Shown here: positions 17,380 to 26,339 of the stretch, piece after piece
How the letters are laid out: every line of letters begins with the position of its first letter
How positions within the stretch are numbered: the first letter of the stretch is position 1
NCBI GenBank assembly: GCA_963762315.1
Contig: CAVXKO010000003.1
Coordinates: forward strand, 558,001 to 622,000
Source: RPQJ01 sp963762315
GTDB taxonomy: Bacteria; Pseudomonadota; Gammaproteobacteria; Steroidobacterales; Steroidobacteraceae
DNA length: 64,000 nt
Reading direction: 5' to 3'
Notes under the pieces: generated by a model
Databases searched by the model: none
Told to the model about the DNA's origin: nothing
Seen by the model: only the letters and a program-made list of their open reading frames with translations
Position numbers and translations under genes: made by a program

Positions 17380-17455
17380 GCCGGCTTAGCTCAGTTGGTA
17401 GAGCAGCGGTTTTGTAAACCGCGGGTCGGGGGTTCGATTCCCTCAGCCGGCACCA
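17380..17455 (+). tRNA. tRNA-Thr (anticodon TGT)
   Basis: Full cloverleaf with acceptor GCCGGCT / AGCCGGC, D-arm AGCTCAGTTGGTAGAGC, anticodon loop TTTGTAA (anticodon TGT), T-loop GGTTCGATTCC and an encoded CCA at 17453-17455. Confidence 0.97.
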
Positions 17456-17498
17456 CAGTTCTCGAGTCCGCCTGCTCCATTGGCCGCCCGACGTCGGA

Positions 17499-18992
17499 AT
17501 GATGCGATACCTCCCGATCCTGGCGGCACTGCTGCTTCTCACCCTCCCTGCAAAGGACGCGCCGTCGGCCGAGAGCGAACATCCCCGGGCGCGCTCGATG
17601 CCGCCGAACATCGTCCTGATCGTCACGGACGACGAGGACTGGAAGGCGCACGAATTCATGCCGCAGGTTCGTCGGTTGCTCGAGGAACGCGGCGCGACGT
17701 TCAGCAACTATTTCGTCGGATATTCGCAGTGCTGCCCGAGCCGCGCCAGCATCCTGCGCGGCCAGTACCCGCACAACACGGGGGTGCTGGGCAACCAGCC
17801 GCCTGCTGGCGGCTTCGAGCGCTTCTACCGGCAGGGACTCGAGGCGTCGACGCTCGCGACGTGGCTGCAGCAACGCGGTTACTACACGGCGCTCGCCGGG
17901 AAGTACCTCAATGGCTATGGGTCCAACGGCCTGGCCGGGGGCGCCGCGCACGTTCCGCCCGGCTGGACCGACTGGTTCGGCCTCGTCGATCCCTTGCAAT
18001 ACTTCGATTACAGGATCAGCGAGGGCGGTCGCGCGGTGAATTTCGGCCACGCGGAGTCGGACTACCTCACCGACGTGCTGCGCGAACACGCCATCGCCGT
18101 CATCCGCAAGGCGCGCGCCGCGAAGCGGCCATTGTTCCTCTACCTCGCGCCGAAGGCACCGCACTTGCCGGCCGAACCGGCTCCGCGCCACCGCAGCCGG
18201 TTCGACCATGCCCAACTTCCGCGCGGCGCCGCCTTCGACGAAGACGATGTCGGCGACAAGCCGGCTGCGATTCGCACAAGGCCACGACTCTCGGCGCTCG
18301 ACGTGCTGCACATGCAGGCGATCTACCGCAACCGACTGCGCTCGCTGCAGGCCGTCGACGAATTGGTGGCGGCGATCGTCGGCGAACTGCAGGCCGCGGG
18401 TGAGCTCGAGGATACCTACATCCTCTACACGTCCGACAACGGCTGGCACATGGGCGAGCACCGTCTCGGCCCGGGCAAGAACACGCCCTATGAGGAGGAT
18501 ATTCGCGTGCCGCTGGTCATCCGCGGCCCGGGAATCGCGCCGGGCATGGTCGTTGCCGATCTCGCGCTGAATTCCGACCTGGCCCCGACCATCGCCGACC
18601 TGGCCGGGGCCCGGGCCCCGGCGTTCGTGGACGGACGCTCCCTCGCGCCGCTGTGGCGCGGCCAGCGGAGGAACTGGCGCAACTGCCTGCTGGTACAGCG
18701 TGGCCCCAACGCCGACGCGCAGGCCGACGAGGGCGACGAACCGCAGGCGCCCTGGGGGTTCCACGCGCTGCGAACCGCGCAATACCTCTTCGCCGCCTGG
18801 TCCAACGGTGACCGTGAACTGTATGACCTGCTGGCCGACCCTGCGGAAATGCACAACCTGGCAGACCGCGCGGACCCGGTCCTGGTCGGCCAATTGGCCG
18901 CCCGGCTCGAGGCGCTCTCCGCGTGCCGGGCCGCGGGCTGCCGCCGGCTCGAAAATGCGCCCCTGGCCGGGCCGCCGAAGGCGCCGAATTGA
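17499..18992 (+). CDS. secreted sulfatase (type I, Cys-type)
   Basis: 497 residues. A signal peptide (about 1-25) is followed by PPNIVLIVTDDEDW (metal-binding Asp pair), the activation motif CCPSRASILRGQY in which the first Cys of CPSR becomes formylglycine, GKYLNGYG, and YILYTSDNGWHMGEH with the second metal site. The C-terminal part shows YDLLADPAEMHNLAD typical of the family. The closest family feel is N-acetylglucosamine-6-sulfatase, but substrate is not determinable. It would need a formylglycine-generating enzyme from elsewhere, as none is in the window. Confidence 0.9.
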   Translation: MMRYLPILAALLLLTLPAKDAPSAESEHPRARSMPPNIVLIVTDDEDWKAHEFMPQVRRLLEERGATFSNYFVGYSQCCPSRASILRGQYPHNTGVLGNQPPAGGFERFYRQGLEASTLATWLQQRGYYTALAGKYLNGYGSNGLAGGAAHVPPGWTDWFGLVDPLQYFDYRISEGGRAVNFGHAESDYLTDVLREHAIAVIRKARAAKRPLFLYLAPKAPHLPAEPAPRHRSRFDHAQLPRGAAFDEDDVGDKPAAIRTRPRLSALDVLHMQAIYRNRLRSLQAVDELVAAIVGELQAAGELEDTYILYTSDNGWHMGEHRLGPGKNTPYEEDIRVPLVIRGPGIAPGMVVADLALNSDLAPTIADLAGARAPAFVDGRSLAPLWRGQRRNWRNCLLVQRGPNADAQADEGDEPQAPWGFHALRTAQYLFAAWSNGDRELYDLLADPAEMHNLADRADPVLVGQLAARLEALSACRAAGCRRLENAPLAGPPKAPN

Positions 18993-19064
18993 CACCCCCG
19001 CACCGCCCTGTGTCAGGATCGCGGTTCGGCCGCAAGCAATGTCTTCGAATTGGAGGAGCGCGCA

Positions 19065-19550
19065 ATGGCTCTCTGGAAAGATTCAGTCAAGGACCAACCC
19101 ACGCCTGCAGGTGAATTCATGAACACGACGCCCGAGCCCATCGCGCGCCCCACGGTTGCGCCCGTCCCGACCCCGGAACCGATCCGCCGCACGCCCCAGC
19201 CCGCGGGCGCGGCCAAGGAATCCCTGATCGCCGCCGACGTCACGATCGAAGGCAAGATCGAGGGCGCCGGTCACGTCCGCATCGCCGGCCGCTTCAAGGG
19301 CGACGTGAACGTCGAAGGCAACGTCACGATCGAGCAGGGCGCGCACGTCACCGGCCAGATCACCTCGGCGACGGTCATCGTCAGCGGGGAAGTGCACGGC
19401 AACATCAACGCCAGCCAGCGGGTCGAACTGCTCGAGTCGGGCGTCATCAACGGTGACGTCAAGGCGGCGGTGCTGACCGTTGCGGCGGGCTCGAGGATGC
19501 GCGGCAACGCGGACTTCGGCTGGTCGGACAAGGGTCCCGGCGCGAAGTGA
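19065..19550 (+). CDS. bactofilin-family cytoskeletal protein
   Basis: 161 residues. A Pro-rich N-terminal tail leads into the bactofilin core: SLIAADVTIEGKIEGAGHVR, GRFKGDVNVEGNVTIEQGA, VSGEVHGNINASQRVELLES and GVINGDVKAAVLTVAAGSRM, a beta-helix repeat. Bactofilins polymerise and help shape the cell envelope. The ATG at 19065 follows GGAGGA at 19052-19057. The next two small genes are probably in the same unit. Confidence 0.93.
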   Translation: MALWKDSVKDQPTPAGEFMNTTPEPIARPTVAPVPTPEPIRRTPQPAGAAKESLIAADVTIEGKIEGAGHVRIAGRFKGDVNVEGNVTIEQGAHVTGQITSATVIVSGEVHGNINASQRVELLESGVINGDVKAAVLTVAAGSRMRGNADFGWSDKGPGAK

Positions 19551-19570
19551 TTGCCGGACCGGGCTGACCG

Positions 19571-19930
19571 ATGCTGCCGGGACGGGCTTCGTCTGCGACC
19601 GTGGGGCGCACCCGCACGTGCCCCCACTGCAAGGCGACGATCCTGGAAAGCGCGGCGATCTGCCCGCAGTGCAAGCATCACCTCAAGTTCGGCGCGGCCC
19701 TCGTGGCCGCACAGGCCCGCCCAGGGGTCTCGGCCTTCAAGGTCGAGGGCACCCTGCAGCACACGGCGGGCGCCGGTGAATGGGAGTATTCCGTGGTGCT
19801 GACGATGCGCAACGAACGCGGCGAAGAACTCTCGCGGCAGGTGGTGGGCGTCGGCGCCTTGCGGCCGTCGGAGTCGCGGACCTTCACGCTGTCCGTCGAC
19901 GTGGTGAAGCCGGGCGGCGGACGCTCATGA
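19571..19930 (+). CDS. zinc-ribbon protein downstream of bactofilin
   Basis: 119 residues. A zinc ribbon of two CXXC pairs (CPHC and CPQC, about residues 17-34) is followed by a beta-rich domain (EWEYSVVLTMRNERGEELSR). Function unknown; the neighbourhood suggests a role with the bactofilin. It ends in an ATGA overlap with the next gene. The start at 19571 could be a few codons late or early. Confidence 0.75.
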   Translation: MLPGRASSATVGRTRTCPHCKATILESAAICPQCKHHLKFGAALVAAQARPGVSAFKVEGTLQHTAGAGEWEYSVVLTMRNERGEELSRQVVGVGALRPSESRTFTLSVDVVKPGGGRS

Positions 19931-20139
19931 TCGGCCCGCTCGTCTCGCGCTTCGCCGCCGGCCTGCGATTTCCCACGCTGTTCAAGATCTGCGCGGCGCT
20001 GTTCGTCGTCGACCTGTTCCTGCCCGACTTGATCCCGTTCGCCGACGAAATCCTGCTCGCCCTGCTGACCCTGCTGGTCGGGGCCTTCCGCAAGCGCGAT
20101 GAGGCCTCTCCGCCTTCGTCCCCGGAGACCGTGCTCTAG
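19927..20139 (+). CDS. small membrane protein (DUF6116-like)
   Basis: 70 residues with two hydrophobic stretches (FKICAALFVVDLFL and ADEILLALLTLLVGAF) and a charged tail. The ATG sits in the stop of the zinc-ribbon gene, indicating coupled translation. No functional motif. Confidence 0.7.
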   Translation: MIGPLVSRFAAGLRFPTLFKICAALFVVDLFLPDLIPFADEILLALLTLLVGAFRKRDEASPPSSPETVL

Positions 20140-20263
20140 CGGCCGTTGGGTTGCGGCCCTCACGGGGGCGCACTCCCGGCATCTACCTATTTCGTTGCGT
20201 GTGCAAGGTTTGCGAGTCTGAGACTCATTCTGGAACCCCGTCCCGCGGGGGGAGAGCGCCCAC

Positions 20264-20488
20264 ATGTGCCTGGCCGTGCCGATGAGGATCAAGTCCGTCG
20301 ATGGCTTCAATGCCGTGTGCGAGGCGAAGGGCATCGAGCGCGAGATCAGCCTGTTCATGCTGCAGGGCGAGGACATCCAGCCCGGCGACCACGTGCTGGT
20401 GCACGTCGGTTACGCCATCCAGAAGGTGTCGGAAGAAGAGGCGCGCTCCACGTGGGATCTCTTCGACGAGATACTCGAAGATGCATGA
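20264..20488 (+). CDS. hypC: hydrogenase maturation chaperone HypC
   Basis: 74 residues starting MCLAVPMRIK, with the Cys2 that carries the Fe(CN)2CO fragment with HypD. The OB-like core GDHVLVHVGYAIQKVSEEEA is typical. First gene of the hyp operon; its end overlaps hypA by 8 bp. About 120 bp of non-coding sequence precede it, including a short palindrome GAGTC-TGA-GACTC at 20214-20226. Confidence 0.97.
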   Translation: MCLAVPMRIKSVDGFNAVCEAKGIEREISLFMLQGEDIQPGDHVLVHVGYAIQKVSEEEARSTWDLFDEILEDA

Positions 20489-20843
20489 ACTGGCGGTCTG
20501 CCAGGCGCTGATCGAGCAGGTCGAGCGCGTGGCGCGCGACCACGAGGCGCGGCGGGTCATCTCCGTGGTGGTGGCCGTGGGGCCGCTCTCCGGCGTGGAG
20601 CCGAAGCTGCTCGAGCACGCGTATCCGCTCGCGGCGGCCGGCACGATCGCCGAATTCGCGTCGTTGACGGTCGAGGTCGAGCCGGTGCGCGTCCGTTGCC
20701 GCACCTGCCAGGCCGAGACCGACGCGCTGCCGAATCGCGTGATCTGCGGCGCCTGCGGCGACTGGCAGGTGGACGTCACCTCGGGCGAACAGATGCTCCT
20801 CAAGCGCGTCGAGATCGAGACGGCCGACGTCCCCGTTCACTAG
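20481..20843 (+). CDS. hypA: hydrogenase nickel insertion protein HypA
   Basis: 120 residues. The N-terminal MHE gives the Ni site; zinc site of two CXXC pairs (CRTC and CGAC, about residues 76-95). Delivers Ni to the NiFe hydrogenase large subunit with HypB. Overlaps hypC and lies 24 bp before hypB. Confidence 0.97.
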   Translation: MHELAVCQALIEQVERVARDHEARRVISVVVAVGPLSGVEPKLLEHAYPLAAAGTIAEFASLTVEVEPVRVRCRTCQAETDALPNRVICGACGDWQVDVTSGEQMLLKRVEIETADVPVH

Positions 20844-20867
20844 GTTCCGGAGCAGGAGAAACCGACG

Positions 20868-21632
20868 ATGTGCCGCGACTGCGGATGTTCCCTCGGGCCG
20901 ACGGCGCATCGCGCGCCGCTCGCGGCGCATCATCCCGCGCCGGGCGGCCGTGTCGAGTCGATCGAGGTCATCACCCGGATCCTCGACGAGAACGATCGCG
21001 TGGCGGCGCACAACCGCCAGCACTTCGACGAGCACCGCGTGCTCGCCATCAACCTGATGTCCTCGCCCGGCTCGGGCAAGACCTCGCTGCTCGAGTCGAC
21101 GATCAAGGCGCTCGCCGGCGAACTGAAGGTGGCGGTGATCGAGGGCGACCTCGCCACCGAGAACGACGCCGACCGCATCCGTTCCTGCGGCGTGCCCGCA
21201 GTGCAGATCACCACGGGCAACGCGTGCCACCTCGACGCGCAGATGGTGCACGACGCGCTGCACGACCTGCCGCTCGCTGGCCTCGACATCCTGTTCGTCG
21301 AGAACGTCGGCAACCTCGTGTGCCCGGCGAGCTTCGACCTCGGCGTGCACCGGAACGTCACGCTGCTCTCCGTGCCGGAAGGCGACGACAAGCCGGAGAA
21401 GTATCCGGTGATGTTCCGCGGCGCCGACCTCGCGCTGATCACGAAGACGGATTTGCTCGCATACATCGAGGAGTTCAAGCCCGAGCGCGCGCGGGCATCG
21501 CTGCGGCAGGTGGGTTATGCGGGCCAGGTCATCGAACTGACCAAGCGCGGCGGCGAAGGATTCACGGCCTGGCTCGGGTGGCTGCGGTCCGAAGCCGCGG
21601 CGCTGCGCAGCCACGCCGCCACCGGGGGGTGA
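20868..21632 (+). CDS. hypB: hydrogenase nickel incorporation GTPase HypB
   Basis: 254 residues. N-terminal MCRDCGC (high-affinity Ni site), short His/Pro linker without a long His-rich stretch, then G motifs SSPGSGKTSLL, EGDLATENDADR, ENVGNLVCPA and TKTD. The Cys/His metal site CHLD in the GTPase domain is present. Confidence 0.97.
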   Translation: MCRDCGCSLGPTAHRAPLAAHHPAPGGRVESIEVITRILDENDRVAAHNRQHFDEHRVLAINLMSSPGSGKTSLLESTIKALAGELKVAVIEGDLATENDADRIRSCGVPAVQITTGNACHLDAQMVHDALHDLPLAGLDILFVENVGNLVCPASFDLGVHRNVTLLSVPEGDDKPEKYPVMFRGADLALITKTDLLAYIEEFKPERARASLRQVGYAGQVIELTKRGGEGFTAWLGWLRSEAAALRSHAATGG

Positions 21633-21636
21633 GGCC

Positions 21637-22761
21637 ATGACGACCGGAGCCGAATGGCTGGAGCGCATTCGCGCGCTGCCGCTGCCCGCCAGCATCAAGG
21701 TGATGAACGTCTGCGGCGGCCACGAGCGGTCGATCACGACCGCAGGCCTGCGCAAGGCGATTCCCGCGAACATCGAACTGGTGCCCGGGCCCGGTTGCCC
21801 GGTGTGCATCTGTCCTGAAGAAGACATCTACGAGGCGATCCAGCTCGCGCTGCACGAGAAAGTGATCCTCGTCGCGTACGGCGACATGCTGCGCGTGCCC
21901 GTCAACGCGCCGAAGAGCGAGCCTCGCTCGCTCGAGCAGGCGAAGGCGGCCGGCGGCGACGTGCGCCCGATCGCCAGCCCGCTCGAGGCGGCGAGCATTG
22001 CGAAGGCGAATCCCGACCGCACCGTCGTGTTCCTCGCCGCGGGTTTCGAGACCACGACGGCGCCCGCCGCCGCGCTGATCGCGCAAGGTGCGCCCGCCAA
22101 CCTGATGTTCCTGATGTCCGGGCGGCGCACCTGGCCGGCGGTGAAGCTGCTGCTCGATTCCGGACAACCCGGCTTCGAGGCGTTGATCGCACCCGGTCAC
22201 GTCGCGACCGTGATGGGTCCGGAGGAGTGGGAGTTCATTCCGCGCGATCACGCTTTGCCGACGGCGGTGGCGGGCTTCGCGCCCGAGTCGCTGCTTGCCG
22301 CGCTGTATTCGGTGCTGCGGCAGAAGATCGAGGGCCGCTGCTTCCTCGACAACTGCTACCCGCAGGTCGTACGTCCCGGCGGCAACGCTGCGGCCCAGCG
22401 CTTCATGAACGAGACGATGGACATCGTCGCCGGCAACTGGCGCGGCATCGGCGCGATTCCCGAATCGGGCTACGTGCTGAAGCCGCAGTACGCCGCGCAC
22501 GACTCGCGCGTGCAGTTGCCGTCGTACACCGAGATGGCGCGCAAGCGCGCCGGCGAGATGCCTCCCGGCTGCGATTGCGCGAAGGTGGTGCTCGGGCGCA
22601 TCTATCCGAACGAGTGCCGCCTGTACGGCCAGGCCTGCACGCCGCGCCACCCGATCGGGCCGTGCATGGTCTCGGACGAGGGCGCCTGCCGCATCTGGTG
22701 GGCGAATGGCGTGCGCGACAACGCCTGGTCCGGTCGCAAGGCCTCGGGCGCGGAATCCTGA
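21637..22761 (+). CDS. hypD: hydrogenase maturation scaffold HypD
   Basis: 374 residues. The Fe-S/thiol motifs are complete: NVCGGHERSI, GPGCPVCICPEED, NCYPQVVRPGGN and the C-terminal CRLYGQACTPRHPIGPCMVS. With HypC it assembles the Fe(CN)2CO unit. Its stop TGA (22759-22761) overlaps the apparent CTG start of hypF. Confidence 0.97.
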   Translation: MTTGAEWLERIRALPLPASIKVMNVCGGHERSITTAGLRKAIPANIELVPGPGCPVCICPEEDIYEAIQLALHEKVILVAYGDMLRVPVNAPKSEPRSLEQAKAAGGDVRPIASPLEAASIAKANPDRTVVFLAAGFETTTAPAAALIAQGAPANLMFLMSGRRTWPAVKLLLDSGQPGFEALIAPGHVATVMGPEEWEFIPRDHALPTAVAGFAPESLLAALYSVLRQKIEGRCFLDNCYPQVVRPGGNAAAQRFMNETMDIVAGNWRGIGAIPESGYVLKPQYAAHDSRVQLPSYTEMARKRAGEMPPGCDCAKVVLGRIYPNECRLYGQACTPRHPIGPCMVSDEGACRIWWANGVRDNAWSGRKASGAES

Positions 22762-25001
22762 ACGCAAGACGCCTACGCCTGACCGGCCGCGTGCAGGGGG
22801 TCGGGTTTCGCCCATTCGTGTACCGGCTGGCCCACGAACTGCGGCTCGACGGGTTCGTGCGCAACCTGCGCGGCGACGTCGAAGTGGTCGTGTCGGGCCC
22901 GGAGTCCGTGCTCGACAGGTTCGCGCGGGAAATCGTCGAGCGCGCGCCGCCGCTCGCGAAGCCCGTCGTGCGCAGCGTGGAGGAAGCTGAGACTCCGCGG
23001 CAGCCCGGATTCGTGATTGCGCCGAGCAGCGCCGCGCTGCAGCCGCAGATCTCGGTGCCGCCGGATTTCTTCGCCTGCGCCGATTGCCTCGCGGAAATGG
23101 CCGATCCCGGCGACCGGCGCCATCGCTACCCGTTCATCAACTGCACGCAATGCGGCCCACGCTACACGTTGATCGAGGCGCTGCCGTACGACCGCCCGAA
23201 CACCAGCATGAAGGCGTTCGAGCTGTGCGCCGACTGCCGGCGCGAGTACGAGGATCCGCTCGACCGCCGCTTTCACGCCGAGCCGATCGCCTGTCCCGTT
23301 TGCGGGCCGCACCTCCGCTACAAGACGGCCGGCCTCGAGGCGATCGAGGGCGACGAAGCGGCGGTGCAGTCGGCGGTCGCTGCATTGCGCGCCGGAAAGA
23401 TCGTCGCGGTCCGCGGCATCGGCGGGTATCACCTGATGTGCGATGCGCGGAGCGTGGGGGCCGTCGCTCGCCTGCGCGAGCGCAAGCATCGTCCCGACAA
23501 GCCGCTCGCCGTCATGTTTCCCTGGGCGGGTGCGGACGGGCTGGCCGCCGTCGCCGAGCGTGCCGATATCGGCGCGCCCGAGCGCGCAGCGTTGCTCGAC
23601 CCGTCGCGGCCCATCGTGCTCGTGTCGAAGCGCGGTCGGACCGATCTCGCGTCCGCGATCGCGCCGGGTCTCGGCGAAGTGGGCGTGTTCCTGCCCTACA
23701 GTCCTCTGCACCAGTTGCTGCTCGATGCGCTGCAGGGTCCGGTTGTTGCAACGTCGGGCAACGTGAGCGGCGAGCCGGTACTCACGGATCCGGCCCAAGC
23801 CGAAACCCGACTTGCCCAGGTCGCCGACGCGTTCCTGCACCACGACCGCCCGATCGTCCGGCCGGCCGACGACTCCGTGATGCGCGTGATCGCGGGACGT
23901 GCGCGGCCGATCCGCCTCGGGCGCGGCACCGCGCCGCTCGAACTGGAACTGCCCGGCGAGTTGCGCGAACCCGTGCTCGCCGTCGGCGGCCACCTCAAGG
24001 TGACGGTAGCCCTCGCCTGGGGGCGTCGCATCGTGATCTCGCCGCACATCGGCGACATGGGCACGCTGCGCAGCGAGCAGGTGTTTGCGCAGGTTGCGGC
24101 GGACCTGCAGCGTCTCTACGACGTCAAGGCGACGCGTGTCCTCTGCGACGCTCATCCGGGTTACGCGACCACGCGCTGGGCGCAAGGCACCGGCCTGCCC
24201 GTGGAAACGGTGCTGCACCATCACGCGCACGCATCGGCACTCGCCACCGAGTGGGGCGTGGATGAACCGGCGACGGTGTTCGCCTGGGACGGCGTCGGTC
24301 TCGGCGGTGACGGCACGCTGTGGGGCGGCGAGACTTTCGTCGGGCGACCGGGGGCCTGGGAGAGGCGTGCCAGTCTGCGACCGTTCCGGCTGCCCGGCGG
24401 CGACAAGGCCGGGCGTTCGCCCTGGCGCAGCGCTGCGGCGCTGTGCTGGGAAGCCGGCTACTCGTTGCCGTTCACGGTGCCCGATCCGATCGTGCGCGCC
24501 GCGTGGGAGAAGGGCCTGAATGCGCCGCGCTCGAGCGCGGCCGGGCGTCTCTTCGATGCCGCCGCCGCGCTGGTGCTCGGCGTCACCGAAACGAGCTTCG
24601 AGGGCCAGGGACCGATGTGCCTCGAGGCGGTGGCCGCGGCCGAAGCGCCGTATCCGATGCTGCCGATCAACCCAGATGCCGCGGGCCTGGCCCGGATCGA
24701 CTGGGCGCCGCTGGTCGAATGGCTGCTCGATCCGGATCGCGCCGTCGCAGACCGTGCGTACGCGGTGCATGCGGCGCTGGTCAACGCGATGGTGCGCGTC
24801 AGTGAAGCCGAAAGGGCTCGTTGCGGCTCGCGGGTGGTGGGCTTGACGGGTGGCGTGTTCCAGAATCGCCGCTTGAGCGAGCTGGCGGCCTCCGCCCTGG
24901 AAGAACGCGGATTCCGCGTGCTGCTTGCCGAACGCGTGCCCTGCAACGACGGCGGCCTGAGTTACGGGCAGGTCGCCGATTTTCTCGGCCGAAACGTCTA
25001 G
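22758..25001 (+). CDS. hypF: carbamoyltransferase HypF
   Basis: About 747 residues, the usual length. N-terminal acylphosphatase domain (TGRVQGVGFRPFVYRLA), two zinc fingers (CADCLAEM..CTQCGPRY and CADCRREY..CPVCGPH), a YrdC-like domain (VAVRGIGGYHLMCDA, KRGRTDLA) and the Kae1-like carbamoyltransferase domain with HHHAHAS and FAWDGVGLGGDGTLWGG. Makes the CN ligands from carbamoyl phosphate, passing the group to HypE. No ATG, GTG or TTG exists at the expected N-terminus. CTG 22758, overlapping the hypD stop as CTGA, gives the best-fitting start; GTG 22698 is the alternative and would add 20 residues. Confidence 0.94.
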   Translation: MNARRLRLTGRVQGVGFRPFVYRLAHELRLDGFVRNLRGDVEVVVSGPESVLDRFAREIVERAPPLAKPVVRSVEEAETPRQPGFVIAPSSAALQPQISVPPDFFACADCLAEMADPGDRRHRYPFINCTQCGPRYTLIEALPYDRPNTSMKAFELCADCRREYEDPLDRRFHAEPIACPVCGPHLRYKTAGLEAIEGDEAAVQSAVAALRAGKIVAVRGIGGYHLMCDARSVGAVARLRERKHRPDKPLAVMFPWAGADGLAAVAERADIGAPERAALLDPSRPIVLVSKRGRTDLASAIAPGLGEVGVFLPYSPLHQLLLDALQGPVVATSGNVSGEPVLTDPAQAETRLAQVADAFLHHDRPIVRPADDSVMRVIAGRARPIRLGRGTAPLELELPGELREPVLAVGGHLKVTVALAWGRRIVISPHIGDMGTLRSEQVFAQVAADLQRLYDVKATRVLCDAHPGYATTRWAQGTGLPVETVLHHHAHASALATEWGVDEPATVFAWDGVGLGGDGTLWGGETFVGRPGAWERRASLRPFRLPGGDKAGRSPWRSAAALCWEAGYSLPFTVPDPIVRAAWEKGLNAPRSSAAGRLFDAAAALVLGVTETSFEGQGPMCLEAVAAAEAPYPMLPINPDAAGLARIDWAPLVEWLLDPDRAVADRAYAVHAALVNAMVRVSEAERARCGSRVVGLTGGVFQNRRLSELAASALEERGFRVLLAERVPCNDGGLSYGQVADFLGRNV

Positions 25002-25010
25002 ACTGCCGCG

Positions 25011-26339
25011 ATGCTCTGGTTCGAACGTCCCTTCCTGGCCATCCTGCAGCACGAGTACTCGGCTGCCATGCGCTTTGCCGAAGACGACGCCAGCGACGTG
25101 ATGCCCGCCGCGCCGGCCGGGCCGTGCCAGCTCTACGTGCACGTGCCGTTCTGCGAAGTACTGTGCCCGTTCTGCTCGTTCCACCGCGTCAAGTACAACC
25201 CGTCGAAGACGAAGCGCTATTTCGACGCGCTGCGCCGCGAAATCCGCCTCTACCACGACCGCGGGTTCCGCTTCAGTGACGTCTATGTGGGCGGCGGCAC
25301 TCCGACGGTCGACGGGGACGAATTGCTCGAGACGCTCGACCTCGTGCGCAAGCTCTCGCCCGTGCGCGCGATGTCGATCGAGACGAACCCCAACCACCTC
25401 GACCCTGTCGCCCTGCAGCGCTATCGCGATGCCGGCGTGACGCGACTGTCGGTCGGCGTGCAGAGCTTCGACGACGGCCTGCTGGCGGGCATGGACCGGC
25501 TGGAGAAGTACGGCAGCGGCGCCGTCATCCGCGAGCGGCTGGCCGCAGCGCGCGGCGTGTTCCCGACGCTCAACGTGGACATGATCTTCAACCTGCCGGG
25601 CCAGAGCCTGGCCATGCTCGACGCGGATCTCGACGACCTGCTCGCGCTCGAGGTCGACCAGGTGTCGTTCTATCCGCTGATGACGGCGCCGACCGCGCGG
25701 CACAAGATGGAGAAGAGCATGGGCCGCAGCGACCCTGCGTTGCGTCACGACATGTACGAGCGGATCCTCGACCGGCTCGCGAAGGAATACCGGCCCTCGT
25801 CCGCGTGGTGTTTCTCGCGCGACCACGGCATGTTCGACGAGTACATCATCGATCAGGACGACTACGTCGGCGTCGGCAGCGGCGCGTTCAGCTACGTGGG
25901 CGGCGCGATGTACTCGACGACCTTCTCGCTGAACCACTATTGCCGGCGCGTCGAGGGCGGGCAGAGCGGGATCACGCAGCGCCGCTCGGTCGGGGCCAAG
26001 GAGCGCATGCGCTACGACTTCCTGGTGCGCCTGTTCGGCGGCGAGTTGCGCCGTGATTACATCGAAAAGCGCTATGGCAAGGCCTTTGCGCTGCGCATGG
26101 CGCCGGAACTGCTGGCGATGCGGCTCGTCGGCGCGACCCGCCACGATGCGGACGCGATCCGGCTCACGCGTCGCGGCATGTACTGCTGGGTGCTGATGAT
26201 GGCCGAGTTCTTCAACGCGGTGAACGACGTCCGCGAGCAGATGCGCGAGCACATCCGCGCCGAGCTCGAGGCGTGGAACGAGGAGGCGAGCGTGCCGTTG
26301 AGTTCGATCAGGCGTGCGTCGCAGGGGGCCGGACCGTGA
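25011..26339 (+). CDS. HemN/HemW-family radical SAM protein inside the hyp operon
   Basis: 442 residues. The radical SAM motif CEVLCPFC (CX3CX2C, about residues 48-55, in LYVHVPFCEVLCPFCSFH) is followed by VYVGGGTPTV (SAM-binding GGGTP), ETNPNHL, RLSVGVQSFDD and NVDMIFNLPGQ, all standard for the coproporphyrinogen-III-oxidase-like family (HemN, HemW, HutW/ChuW). It is about the length of HemN/HutW. It starts 9 bp after hypF and ends in a GTGA overlap with hypE, so it is expressed with the hydrogenase maturation genes. Whether it acts on heme, porphyrin or something else cannot be told. Confidence 0.88.
   Translation: MLWFERPFLAILQHEYSAAMRFAEDDASDVMPAAPAGPCQLYVHVPFCEVLCPFCSFHRVKYNPSKTKRYFDALRREIRLYHDRGFRFSDVYVGGGTPTVDGDELLETLDLVRKLSPVRAMSIETNPNHLDPVALQRYRDAGVTRLSVGVQSFDDGLLAGMDRLEKYGSGAVIRERLAAARGVFPTLNVDMIFNLPGQSLAMLDADLDDLLALEVDQVSFYPLMTAPTARHKMEKSMGRSDPALRHDMYERILDRLAKEYRPSSAWCFSRDHGMFDEYIIDQDDYVGVGSGAFSYVGGAMYSTTFSLNHYCRRVEGGQSGITQRRSVGAKERMRYDFLVRLFGGELRRDYIEKRYGKAFALRMAPELLAMRLVGATRHDADAIRLTRRGMYCWVLMMAEFFNAVNDVREQMREHIRAELEAWNEEASVPLSSIRRASQGAGP

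Noticed and set aside
22773..26252. A very long open frame on the minus strand opposite hypF and the radical SAM gene
   Set aside because: It is a high-GC shadow frame rich in Arg, His and Ala, with no domain or ribosome binding site, opposite well-supported genes.
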